DNA from: Schoenoplectus triqueter
Lineage: Eukaryota > Streptophyta > Magnoliopsida > Poales > Cyperaceae
DNA length: 19,952 nt
Assembly (NCBI GenBank): GCA_964058805.1
Contig: CAXKVV010001292.1
Location: 1-19,952 of the forward strand
Direction: 5' to 3'
This document shows, piece after piece, positions 1 through 8,225 of the stretch. The stretch's first letter is position 1. The number at the start of each line of letters is the position of its first letter. The notes under the pieces were generated by a model, which saw only the letters and a list, made by a program, of their open reading frames with translations, made no database searches and was not told the DNA's origin. The position numbers and the translations under genes are program-made.

Positions 1-144
1 AAGAAGAAGAACATTACGATGTCCGAGCGAAGTGACATCTTAATGACTCGGTGTCATGAACAAGTAATTCATGACCATTTGAGCTAGCAAGACTGAACTC
101 ATCCGTTGATAAGTTTGTCTCCTGGCTCATTTCCCGAGACTGTG

Positions 145-515
145 AGATTGAATCGTTCTGTAGTAGATTCATCCACAAAACAGTGAATGTGAACCGTTCT
201 GTAGGTAGGTTCCTTCACTAACACATGCCTCAATGTTAAACTGGCCCAGCGCTTCAGGTTTGACATTGTGTGTAACTGTGTTTCCTAGGTTTATGAATCG
301 ACTTAGTGCTTCGAATTCATGATCTAGAAGATCGGTGAGAAGAAACACGTGGGCCATATCCACCCTTCTCCTGATTCACCAACCTCAAGATCAACCGGCT
401 CAGCTTTCGAGTTGTATTTTGTGTGATTGGTTGTTGACTAGTTAAGATTGAATCGTTCTGTAGTAGGTTCATCTTCTAGATCAACGAAGGTCGAGTCGTT
501 CTGTATGTAGACTCA
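145..515. repeat. Diverged copies of the 36-bp minisatellite unit
   Basis: Several decayed copies of one unit, of the form GATTGAATCGTTCTGTAGTA followed by GGTTCATCTTC, are seen near 145-175, 189-215, 447-480 and 491-515. They match the better-preserved tandem at 578-735 at the GAACCG/GAATCG, TCTGT and GTAGGTTC steps. They lie scattered among unrelated DNA rather than back to back. Minus-strand reading gives short DEPTTERFN-like peptides interrupted by stops and frame changes, so current coding is unlikely. Relatedness to the downstream array was judged by eye. Confidence 0.55.
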
Positions 516-577
516 CCTCAAGCCCCTCTGAAGAGACTAACCTGGTCTGCAGTAAGGTTACATCTCGAGGTGGCATA

Positions 578-735
578 GACTGAACCGATCTGTTTGTAGG
601 TTCGTCTTCCATAGGACAAAACCGATCTGTTTGTAGGTTTGTCTTCCATAGATTGAACCGATCTGTTTGTAGGTTCGTCTTCCATAGGGTTAAATAAAGA
701 CTGAACCGATCTGTTTGTAGGTTCGTCTTCCATGG
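578..735. repeat. 36-37-bp tandem minisatellite (about 4 units)
   Basis: Four near-identical units sharing ACCGATCTGTTTGTAGGTT lie at about 578-614, 615-650, 651-687 and, after an 11-bp spacer, 699-735. On the minus strand the unit reads MEDEPTNRSVQS, and three units are in one frame within a short ORF (518-772). The fourth is out of frame, because 36- and 37-bp spacings and the spacer alternate. Whether this was ever a protein repeat, for example in a retroelement polyprotein, cannot be told from here. Confidence 0.85.
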
Positions 736-847
736 ACCCCTTTTTTATGAACCTAGACGACCACTTAACCATCTTTTAACTATACTATTTGCTTCTCTCT
801 TTCAAAGATCCAGAGGTGCCTCGAGGTTAGTAGCCCAGGGTAATTAA

Positions 848-869
848 CGGTGGGGGCTTGCGCCCACCG
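848..869. repeat. 10-bp-arm inverted repeat
   Basis: CGGTGGGGGC, a TT spacer, then GCGCCCACCG form a near-perfect hairpin with one mismatch. It stands at the left edge of the only clearly GC-rich stretch in this part of the window (about 848-1045, with CG-rich runs near 1010-1030). It may be a repeat boundary or structured RNA; no function can be assigned. Confidence 0.5.
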
Positions 870-1170
870 GAATCTACAAGAACTCACAATCACTAAAAAC
901 CCCCTGAATGTGCATCCAAATATCTCTAAACGGCAGAATCGGTCGACACCCAGCAGATGCACGCTCGGGAGGGATCTCCGTGTCCTTCTTCCGCGAACCC
1001 ATCGCCCAGCGGCGGTGCGGCGGCGCGCGAAAAAGGGTCGCACATATTTATTCATTGAATTCATAGCGGATTCGAACTTGTACATTATAAGATCTAAATA
1101 CGGTTTCATTATATTAGATAGATTATCTTCTAGAATTCATATACAGATTCAATGAATTAATGGATATATT

Positions 1171-1440
1171 TTAATGATCCATATACATAACCATTTGTAC
1201 GGATTCGGATTGAATATTCATAATATGAATATCCATTGATAGTCCTAGATATTTTTCTTTGATTTTGATTTGCCTTTTGTCTGATTTCTTTCTAAAAGTT
1301 GCTTCTTTTACTTTGAATTGTTGCTTTGTAATGTTTGATATGATTATTTTCCATAACCTATCTGTGAGTACCCAATCTTTTATCAGATTTATTTTTTTTA
1401 TTTCAGGTTTTAGATTTGTACCCCTACGCGTTAAGTTCAA
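1171..1440 (-). other. Unrecognised lysine-rich ORF, possible remnant
   Basis: This is an open frame of 89 codons on the minus strand, rich in Lys and Ile, with a tract KPEIKKINLIKDWVLTDRLW near the N-terminus and a basic middle (KEATFRKKSDKRQIKIKEK). The composition recalls AT-rich organelle-encoded proteins such as plastid Ycf1, so an organelle-to-nucleus DNA insertion is conceivable, but I do not recognise the sequence and cannot confirm it. No promoter or splice context was found. The opposite strand also has a 65-codon ORF, which I take to be a shadow. It could equally be chance in AT-rich DNA. Confidence 0.2.
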
Positions 1441-1610
1441 GATCTCAAGGTTTTAAGCAACATACGATTGGATATTGTTATAAAAATTGCTTAATTTTTA
1501 TAATTTTAATATATATATATATATAAAAAGTCTTATCAAGAAATTAAATAATTAAAATTAATTTAGTTATCTGAAATTAAAAGAAAATTAAATTAAATTA
1601 ACTTGTTTAC

Positions 1611-1740
1611 CTGGAGTTGCTATGTGCGGATCTAAGGTGACTCTCCGTCCTATTGCACAGGATTTATGGGGTGAGAATGACCCCAAATTACGTTGATATT
1701 CATCCGCATGCGAATGCAACCATGGTAGAGTAGATGCAAC
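1611..1740 (-). other. Possible isolated internal exon, unknown protein
   Basis: Inside a 118-codon minus-strand ORF (1588-1944), this stretch has less AT bias than its flanks. It is bounded by an acceptor-like TTTGAAAGAG on its 5' side and a good donor, CCAG|GTAAAC, at 1611/1610. The encoded peptide runs from VASTLPWLHSHADEY to RRVTLDPHIATPG and matches no family I recognise. The ORF beyond the donor is AT-rich and repetitive (KQVNLI). No partner exons or promoter were found, so this may be a gene fragment or a transposon-captured exon. Confidence 0.25.
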
Positions 1741-1944
1741 CTCTTTCAAACAACAAAAATATAGTTTAAGAAATTCTTTAGTGGGAAGACTAAATTTAAT
1801 TAGTTGAAATATGAGCATTGGATTAGAGAAATAAATTAGAATTATGGAGCTTTGTACGCCAGAAGAGACAGAGAAAGATAGCATATGCGATGTATATCTT
1901 GATTCTTCTGACCCACTCATATTTATAAAAGTACAATAGAGCAA

Positions 1945-2440
1945 CGTTTCTATTCTAATTTATTTGTATAATGAATGACTCAATTAACAGGATCAACACA
2001 ATTATGATATTGAATTGAAATCGTGTGATGCACAATCAACAGAATTGAATAGGTACATGTCATTAAGAGGCAACGGATATAAATAATTAAATGGAGATTA
2101 ATTGAATATACTTGTCTCTTGTACACCATAGAATTCAAAAGGCCCATAAATCATCTAATCAAATTTAAATAAATCACATAGGTTAATTTTATTATTACAA
2201 AATTTTGAGTTTTAAATACTATTTTCTAACAGATATTTCCATTGGACTGGAATAGACTTTTCTTTATAGAATACAAACTATATGAATATGTTTATCATTT
2301 TTGTACTAAACCAATAAGATGTTAATTTTGCTCAATTGAACTCAGCCAGTCACCTTTCTTAATTGTTAGTCAAAGGCTCGTCGAGTCTAAAGAAGTGTAC
2401 ATGCACTCAGAAGACTTAAGAAGATATTTCTAACAACACA
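1945..2440. other. AT-rich intergenic stretch
   Basis: There is no ORF of note, tandem repeat or recognisable mobile-element end on either strand. It lies downstream of the 3' end of the minus-strand cysteine-rich peptide gene. Confidence 0.6.
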
Positions 2441-2442
2441 AA

Positions 2443-2448
2443 TTTATT
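2443..2448 (-). terminator. Candidate poly(A) signal AATAAA
   Basis: TTTATT on the plus strand gives AATAAA on the minus strand, about 63 nt beyond the stop codon of the cysteine-rich peptide gene. The spacing suits a short plant 3' UTR. The surroundings are AT-rich, so a chance hexamer is possible. Confidence 0.45.
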
Positions 2449-2510
2449 AATTAATTATTTCTGGAACATTTGAACAGCCCACTAATGAGAGAGCTGAACA
2501 AGAATAGATT

Positions 2511-3105
2511 TTACTGGCATTTATCCCAGCAAAATTTCTGATCTCGGTAGCATGGAGTTTGATCTGGATTACGCCGACAGCAGTAGCATCTGTGAGGATG
2601 GAGGATATCTCCACATCTATCAACAAAGCAAGGCGGCGGTATGAAGATGTTGCTTCCGGTTTTGTCTCCCTGTGGCGGTGTCACCTGACCTATTCTTGCT
2701 ATCAAGTCCAACTCAACACAATAAATAATTAAAAACATGATTAATTTGAGCTTATATATCATGCATCAGTTCAAGGATTGAGATACAACAGAAGATTAAT
2801 TAATACTTGTACATATAAAAATTGTAATTTACACACATTAAAAAGTACTAATTTATCAGAAATTCAGAATTATATTTCTAACAACAGGTAAGCATACAAA
2901 AATGTGTATCTTGGAAATTGTAGTAGGAAGCTTTAATCAAGGACCTCAAATAGCCCAAATCCTTACAAAATAACATTTTTGCAAAATAATAATAATAATA
3001 ATAATAATAGGAGGTCAAGTATTGCTAGATCAAAGTTAGATTACCTTGAGTCATACAAATGATACTATTGAGGAGAAGAAACGCAACGATAGGCTTGGTA
3101 TTCAT
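2511..3105 (-). CDS. Secreted eight-cysteine peptide, ESF1/MEG-like (two exons)
   Basis: Exon 1 (3105-3045) encodes a signal peptide, MNTKPIVAFLLLNSIICMTQ, plus one base. The intron (3044-2699) starts GT and ends AG, and exon 2 (2698-2511) restores the frame (phase 1, G|CA, Ala21) and ends in a stop. The product is 82 residues. A Pro/Gly-rich spacer (22-43) precedes eight cysteines at 44, 49, 58, 60, 61, 70, 77 and 81, with the signature RCYCCRR, then PCYRD and FCWDKC. The CxCC cluster, the Cys-Tyr pair and the late CWxxC fit plant secreted Cys-rich peptides of the EMBRYO SURROUNDING FACTOR 1 / MEG class, which act extracellularly in seed development and cell signalling. The family assignment is from memory of the motif; a defensin-like peptide of another class is the alternative. 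An in-frame ATG at 2762 inside the intron opens a hydrophobic leader (MIYKLKLIMFLIIY), so an intron-retained form could also be secreted. I prefer the spliced form because TATA box, leader, splice sites and phase all agree. Confidence 0.8.
2985..3009. repeat. (AAT)8 microsatellite in the intron
   Basis: Eight uninterrupted AAT units lie within the intron of the cysteine-rich peptide gene, about 35 bp downstream of the donor site in the direction of transcription. Length variation between individuals is expected. Confidence 0.9.
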
Positions 3106-3185
3106 CTTAAATTGTTTCTCAAGGAAAATTAGTAATGGTTTTTTTATCCTTTCTTTGTTATCTTTAAAAAAACAACAAATCTCTC

Positions 3186-3193
3186 TATTTATA
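3186..3193 (-). promoter_or_regulatory. TATA box of the cysteine-rich peptide gene
   Basis: The minus strand reads GTATAAATAGAG, a near-consensus plant TATA box, 81 nt upstream of the ATG at 3105. Transcription would start near 3155-3160, giving a 5' UTR of roughly 50 nt. Confidence 0.65.
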
Positions 3194-3378
3194 CTGTTAA
3201 GGATATATTAGTCATTAGATATGCTGAAATGGAGACGGCCAGCCATAGGTTAATTTTATGTTCTCACTCATTATATATTCTGTTTTGTACAATGTTATTG
3301 ACCATACACAAAATTTGTATTGATAGTTTATTTTTTTCGTTTTTTTTTTACCAATACCAATGAATTTAACTACCCTCT

Positions 3379-3440
3379 CACTACATCAAAAAAAAACAAC
3401 GCTAACGGTTTTGAATGGAAATTACTAACAGTTTTGACAT
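3379..3440 (+). mobile_element. Possible CACTA-transposon terminus
   Basis: The sequence begins CACTACATCAAAAAAAAA and continues with subterminal CTAACGGTTTTG and CTAACAGTTTTG. This resembles plant CACTA (En/Spm) ends, which typically start CACTACAAGAAAA and carry a repeated GACGGTTTT-like subterminal motif. No convincing opposite end was found; ATGTAGTG near 7463 is a weak candidate only. No transposase is visible. It may be a lone remnant. Confidence 0.35.
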
Positions 3441-3770
3441 GAAGAAAATGTATGAATTTTGGTAGGTGTTTATTAAAATATATACAGAAATAAATTTTAG
3501 ATTTTCTCTGTCCACAGGAATCATTGAACAAATTATTAAGAAAAATCAAACTGTCTGTCAATGACTCAAACATTTATTTATTAGAATTGATTGGCTCAAT
3601 CTACAAATCATGTATTGTTTTAGAAAGGAACTATATTTCACACTTTTCATTTCTTCGGTTAAGAGTATAAAATACAAAATATCATAGCCTAGATTAAAAC
3701 TAAATAAATATTCATGTGACATTAGAAGGGCACATATGATTTAATACGAATATTGTCATTTAACTCCCTC
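3441..3770. other. AT-rich stretch, nothing recognised
   Basis: A short minus-strand ORF (3370-3573) has no family features. No repeats or splice-bounded exon were seen. Confidence 0.5.
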
Positions 3771-3778
3771 ATCTCACC

Positions 3779-3885
3779 AGCCCAAGCCCAAACCCTCTAC
3801 GGGCCTACGGCCCAATAGAAGCCGTAATCTCCACTTAGCCATCCATCGATAAAACCCCCTCGCACCAGAACCTAGGGTTTCTTAC
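3779..3885 (+). promoter_or_regulatory. Housekeeping-type promoter module, copy 1
   Basis: Site II elements (AGCCCA at 3779-3784 and 3785-3790, GGCCCA at 3809-3814) precede an ATAAAA box (3849-3854) and a telo-box, TAGGGTTT (3873-3880), next to a pyrimidine-rich CTTACAGCTACTTGCTCTC presumed start. In plants the combination of site II and telo-box marks promoters of ribosomal-protein and other translation or proliferation genes. The module is closely matched at 8101-8225. No credible coding region follows this copy, so it is probably a dead duplicate. Confidence 0.65.
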
Positions 3886-3985
3886 AGCTACTTGCTCTCG
3901 TATTTGTTTAATTTTTTTTTTATTCTATTTATCCTTTGGTTTTTGTGGACTTTTAATTTCGGTTTGGAGGGCATTGATACGATTT
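3886..3985 (+). repeat. T-rich leader homologous to 8490-8590
   Basis: TTTTATTCTATTTATCCTTT and GTGGACTTTTAATTTCGGTT correspond to the stretch after the second promoter module (TTTTTATTCTGTTTGTCTAT and CCGGACTTTTGATTTC). Relative to that copy, a 225-240-bp GC-rich segment (8236-8465) is absent between telo-box and leader. Confidence 0.6.
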
Positions 3986-5835
3986 TTTTAGGAGGCTGAT
4001 AATAATGCCATAATTTTGTCCCCAAAAAAATCCCCATGTTGACTGTCAACTGCACTTTTACGATAGTCAGCGTCTCAGCGACAACTTTGTTATAACCCAT
4101 GTTTTTTTTCTATTCGCGTTGTTTATATTAAATGTTTGAACAATTTACATGTAACAATATTATTATTTATATTCTTTATAGCATCACCTTATAATAACTG
4201 CTTATATAAATCTATAATATTTGTTTTATTTTTGGACACGTGAATTATTTATAGAGGCTAACAAAAGTCCTTGAGCATTTATTCTCATAAAATATTCACA
4301 CTTTGACTTAAAAATTGATCCAATAAAAATACATGAAAAATGTTTGCAAAAAGTCACAAAGTGGATTATTTTGATTATTTATAGTACTTACTTGAGTTAT
4401 TTATACTTTTCCGACTAAATATTACTAATTAATGCACAAACACAAATTTACTACAAGTGATCTTGACAATAAGAATTTATTTTTCTTTCTCTTTTATTAT
4501 TGATAGTAAGTATAAAAGTCCTCTTTTGAAAAAAATATATATCATTTCTAAATTTGAACTGTTTATATCTGAAATTTTCATTATTTATATAAATTTAGGT
4601 AGTTATTAAAATTTATTACGAGAAGATTTTTATAAGTAATGCTTTCCATATATTGTTTCAAAAGTAAATCTATTTATAGTTTTGATAATTTTTATTTATA
4701 TTTATTGAATTATTTATTGACCTATAATATCATGATTTTTTATATGGTTCATAGTTATTTATAGTCATCATCAAAAAAAATTATTCTCACTGAACAAGAT
4801 ACTAACATTCTATTTATAGTTATGTGATGAGTTATTTACAATAATTGGTCTAATAATTCATTAGAATGGTAGAAAAAAGGGAAACAACTTGCGAATTTAA
4901 GTTTTTTATTTTCAATCACGACACCAATCAATTTGATTTCTGTATTCAATCCAAAAATAGTATGCATATTCGTTGTGTCAAACAGATGAAGGGATTGACA
5001 AACACAAACAAATTAAAATAAATTTTCAAAAATAACTAACATATTACTCAGATGTAGAATTATCTTATTCCCCGCTAATAAAAAATTATAACTACAACTA
5101 TACATCCATTAGTAAAAGGTACCAATCATGCCATCAACTTTAAAAAAAAAATAGAACTCTTATGTTAGTATGAAACCATTTAGAGCAAAACTTCCAAACC
5201 AAAAAGACTACAATGTCGAAAAAAATTCAAACTAGATCCTTGACCAACCATGAAAAATTGGTTATTTAAAAATTTGAACAATAATGGAGAATTATTCTTG
5301 CTTGTCTCTGAATTTCAAATCGAGACTATTTTACTGATGATACTTACAAATAAAAATGAAAAAAAGCATGCCAAATTTGCTTGAAGAGAAAGGTCTCAAA
5401 TTTCTGATATATTCAAACTTCGCATAAAAATTAAACGGTGCAACATCTTTCTCCTTTTTCTTGTCAATCCACGGCTTTGCAATTAATCAATGTAAAAAGC
5501 ACAATGGAGATTGTTGATGGTTTTGTGTTGAAGTGTCATTTTTTTGGTCAAGCAAGTTTGATTGAGAAGATCGAGAAGGAATGAAGAATTCTCCAAATTT
5601 TAATTGGAAGTTGAAAACACGACATTAATAATTGTAAGAAAGAGAGTTTTTTTATATAAAGACAGTAGAGAAAGGAAAGGACGTCTTAGTTTTAGAATAA
5701 TATAATATGAAACAAAAAAAATATTTCGGAGTAAAAAATGAAAATAATAAATAAAAAGATGGTTATGCTAAAAATGGAAAGTTGTTGCTGAGGATTTTTT
5801 TTTTTAGGATAAGAGCATGGGGATAACTATATTAT
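3986..5835. other. AT-rich insertion-like segment in duplicate copy 1
   Basis: About 1.85 kb here has no counterpart between the matching flanks of the second copy (about 8590 and 8645). The edges carry loosely similar TTTTTTTAGGA strings (about 3984 and 5798), which could be element ends or chance. No transposase, gag or pol frame is visible. Minus-strand ORF 3888-4100 crosses the left edge and looks like a shadow. The segment includes a cluster of TTATTTATAG-like words (4240-4840). Confidence 0.4.
4240..4840. repeat. Cluster of TTATTTATAG words
   Basis: TTATTTATAG or close variants recur near 4247, 4373, 4397, 4580, 4668, 4752, 4810 and 4829, irregularly spaced by about 20-130 bp. On the minus strand each reads CTATAAATAA, a TATA-like word. 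The DNA between the words is not obviously repeated, so this is a word cluster rather than a true tandem array. Confidence 0.4.
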
Positions 5836-5839
5836 TCCT

Positions 5840-5890
5840 TTTTTATTTTACCTTTTCATTTTATTTTACAACTACAGTTTCCTCCTGCTT
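5840..5890 (+). repeat. Short block homologous to 8645-8690
   Basis: TTTACAACTACAGTTTCCTC followed by CTGCTTATG matches ATTACAACTACAATTTTCCT followed by CCTCATAGG in the second copy. With the promoter and the LTR-like block, it ties the two duplicate regions together in the same order. Confidence 0.5.
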
Positions 5891-6118
5891 ATGAAGACAT
5901 TGGAATAGAGAGGTATTGTTCAGTGAAATGAGGCAAAAAAATTAATAGTTGTTGTTTTAGTTGAGAATTTTTATTTTTGTTAGCGCTACATTTATATGAA
6001 TGGGGTGTAATTGTATATTGTATAAAAAAAATCATTGGTTCCCTTGTATGATAATATTTGCACAAAAGAAACGATTATTTATATTATCTTGCATCATTTC
6101 TTTTTTTTCGCCCTTAAA

Positions 6119-6300
6119 AATGGAACGGCCCGATTTTTATTTGGGTTCAAACTCAAATGGTTTGTGGCTTGGCGCACCGGACGTTTTGTTAGCTTTTATC
6201 GGCAAAATAAATTATTTTTGTAATATATTTGTGCCCATGGAGTTTTACAAATTACAAAGTATCAAATATAGGCGTAATTAACTGAATTCCCGTAATTTAT
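6119..6300 (+). mobile_element. LTR-like remnant, copy 1
   Basis: GGCCCGATTTTTATTTGGGT followed by TCAAACTCAAATGG is clearly related to the block starting TGTAATGACCCGATTTTTAT at 9343. Matching continues through a GTTTTGTTA step and a GTTTTACAAA step to AAATATAGGCG (6263-6273). Plant LTRs often begin TGTAATGACCC, so I read this as a decayed LTR piece. The short ORFs at 6000-6281 overlap it and are not credible genes. Confidence 0.4.
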
Positions 6301-7085
6301 CTTCGTTTTTTGGATATGTTCCTTGTAGATGTTTTCACATTAATTTGGTATTTCTTTGATATTTCTCCATGTTATTCATTCATATAAATATTTATCATTT
6401 CAGCAAAGAACAAAATTCGACATTGAATCACTATATATTGATTATTTACATTCATAAATTTAATAAATATATGACTTTTATAAGTGACTGATGTTGTTTT
6501 AATATTAAAATTATTTATATCTAGCACTAATTTTTCTAAGTATAGTTGTACAATGCATATTTTTTTTACAATCGAACTTAATAATTGTTAATATTTAACT
6601 ACGAAATAGTTATTTTAGTATTAGTTTTATTTATAAATATTGCAAATAAATTACAAAAGGATTTTAGTTTTTAAATAAAATTATTTTTTTATTTAATACA
6701 AAATATAACAATGTTTATAATGTTTATTTTTTTAAACAATAAAACTTAATAATAGTTGATTTAATTTTTTTCTATACAACTTTTTATTTTAGATCTTCTA
6801 TAAATGCATGGTAAAATAATAGCAATCGAAATGAAGAGGAAAAATAAGTTTAATTGAAATTTGAACCGTTATTTTTATACAATCAAACTCAATCATAAAT
6901 TGAAATATAAATATTTTTGTCATTACACAATATTTGATAACATTAATGAACATCATATGTTCTTTACAATATAGTATAAATGAGTCTTGAAGTTTTTGTT
7001 GCTCAAAAAGAGTGCCACTAATCACAAATATTGTCAATTAACCAGAGATTTCGTATAGGTCATGCGACTTTATGATCTTTAATTT
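6301..7085. other. AT-rich stretch, weak internal repetition only
   Basis: No gene is supported. Three loosely similar strings (ACAATCGAACTTAATAATTG near 6568, AACAATAAAACTTAATAATA near 6735, ACAATCAAACTCAATCATAA near 6878) may be a very decayed repeat. Minus-strand ORF 6798-7037 has no family features. Confidence 0.45.
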
Positions 7086-7092
7086 TTAAAAG

Positions 7093-7446
7093 ACTAGTTG
7101 TGTACCCGCACATTGCAGTGAATTTTTTTATTTACATATAAAAAAATATCACATGATAATATGTACGTCATTCTAATATGGAAAAGATCAATAAATACAA
7201 GATTAATTACATATACTATATCAGATATAATCCCGTTTGATTTCTCTCAACTTTTAATCTCTTTCCTCCTATATGGCAAAGAAATGGAGAGGAATACAAA
7301 ATAATTGATGCTATCGTGTTCGTCTGATTAGTCAAATTAATGTAAATCATTAGATGAGTGGTATTTTGAGATATACAAAATTTGAAGGAAATGATAAAAA
7401 ATAGACCTGTTCAATTCTTAACTGCTTTATATAATAGTATAGATTA
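7093..7446. mobile_element. MITE-like element with ACTAGTTGTGTACCCGC end
   Basis: The left end reads ACTAGTTGTGTACCCGCACA followed by TTGCAG; the right end, TTTATATAATAGTATAGATT. Short elements with an ACTAGT.TGTACCCGCGC..TGC start and a TATATAGTATAGAT-type end are widespread in plant genomes. Terminal inverted repeats are weak here (ACTA against TAGTAT), and I could not fix a target-site duplication. Confidence 0.4.
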
Positions 7447-8100
7447 AAGATACAAAAAGTTAATGTAGTGTTGAGTTGGGGATGAATTTTGTAAACCAAA
7501 AATGACTCTAATGTCATTTCAGAAGAGGATGATATAGTGATATTGATGAATTCGAAGAAGAAAAAAACCGATAATGGTTAAAAATGAGGACGGAACAAGC
7601 ATTGAAAATAAGGACAGGCAAAAAAAAAATTAGGCAAGTGTAATATTGTCATTATTTTGAAAATGACTACATTTTTTTAAATTAAAAGTATAGTTTTAAA
7701 GACATATTTTACAAATATTTTTCAAGGTACAACATATTATCACAATTTTCTTAAAACCAATCATATTTTTAAAAATATTTTAAACTATAAGTCTATTTTT
7801 GGAAAAAAAAAATAGATACAGTTGCCATATCATATATTGCGTTGCACAGCAGAGAATTAGAATTTTGTTAATTTTTATTTTCGATATACATATGTGAAGT
7901 ACTTTTATAGCATGACAAAAAAAATGGTATTATTTTCTAAATGATGTCTGGTTGTCCCAACTGTATCTCAAATTTATTGACAATGTTATTTTGATTATAA
8001 GTAGAATTCAATTAAAAAGGAATATAGAAATTTCATATTGAAGGCAAGTGATCCTTGCATAAATCACCCAATTCGTTCCCAATAAATGGATGAATCAAGT
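7447..8100. other. A/T-rich intergenic stretch
   Basis: No ORF, repeat or promoter could be supported between the MITE-like element and the second promoter module. A-runs are frequent. Confidence 0.55.
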
Positions 8101-8225
8101 GCTGGGCAAAAGAAGGCCCAACCGAAACTCAAACCCAAACCCGCTACGGCCCAACGGAAACCCAAAACCTTCCACTACCAATCCCTCCATAAAACCCTCC
8201 TAGCACCAGGACCTAGGGTTTCTTA
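8101..8225 (+). promoter_or_regulatory. Housekeeping-type promoter module, copy 2
   Basis: GGCCCA site II elements at 8115-8120 and 8148-8153 are followed by an ATAAAA box (8189-8194) and a telo-box, TAGGGTTT (8214-8221), immediately before TCTTACAACTACTTG. Order and spacing match the copy at 3779-3885, and long stretches align (TACGGCCCAA, GCACCAG.ACCTAGGGTTTC). Transcription would run rightward, starting around 8222-8230, into a GC-rich leader (8236-8450). Confidence 0.65.

Noticed and set aside
780..1109. Overlapping ORFs on both strands (780-1109 minus, 850-1155 plus)
   Set aside because: Both are produced by the GC-rich patch lacking stops. Neither has a recognisable motif or splice context.
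5505..5660. Short frames (MEIVDGFVLKCHFFG plus strand; a minus-strand TATA-like TTTATATAAA)
   Set aside because: Frames end within 26 codons, with no supporting splice sites or motif.
7461..7475. ATGTAGTG as the partner end of the CACTA-like terminus
   Set aside because: Only eight bases match and the preceding A/T pattern is wrong; chance is likely over 4 kb of AT-rich DNA.
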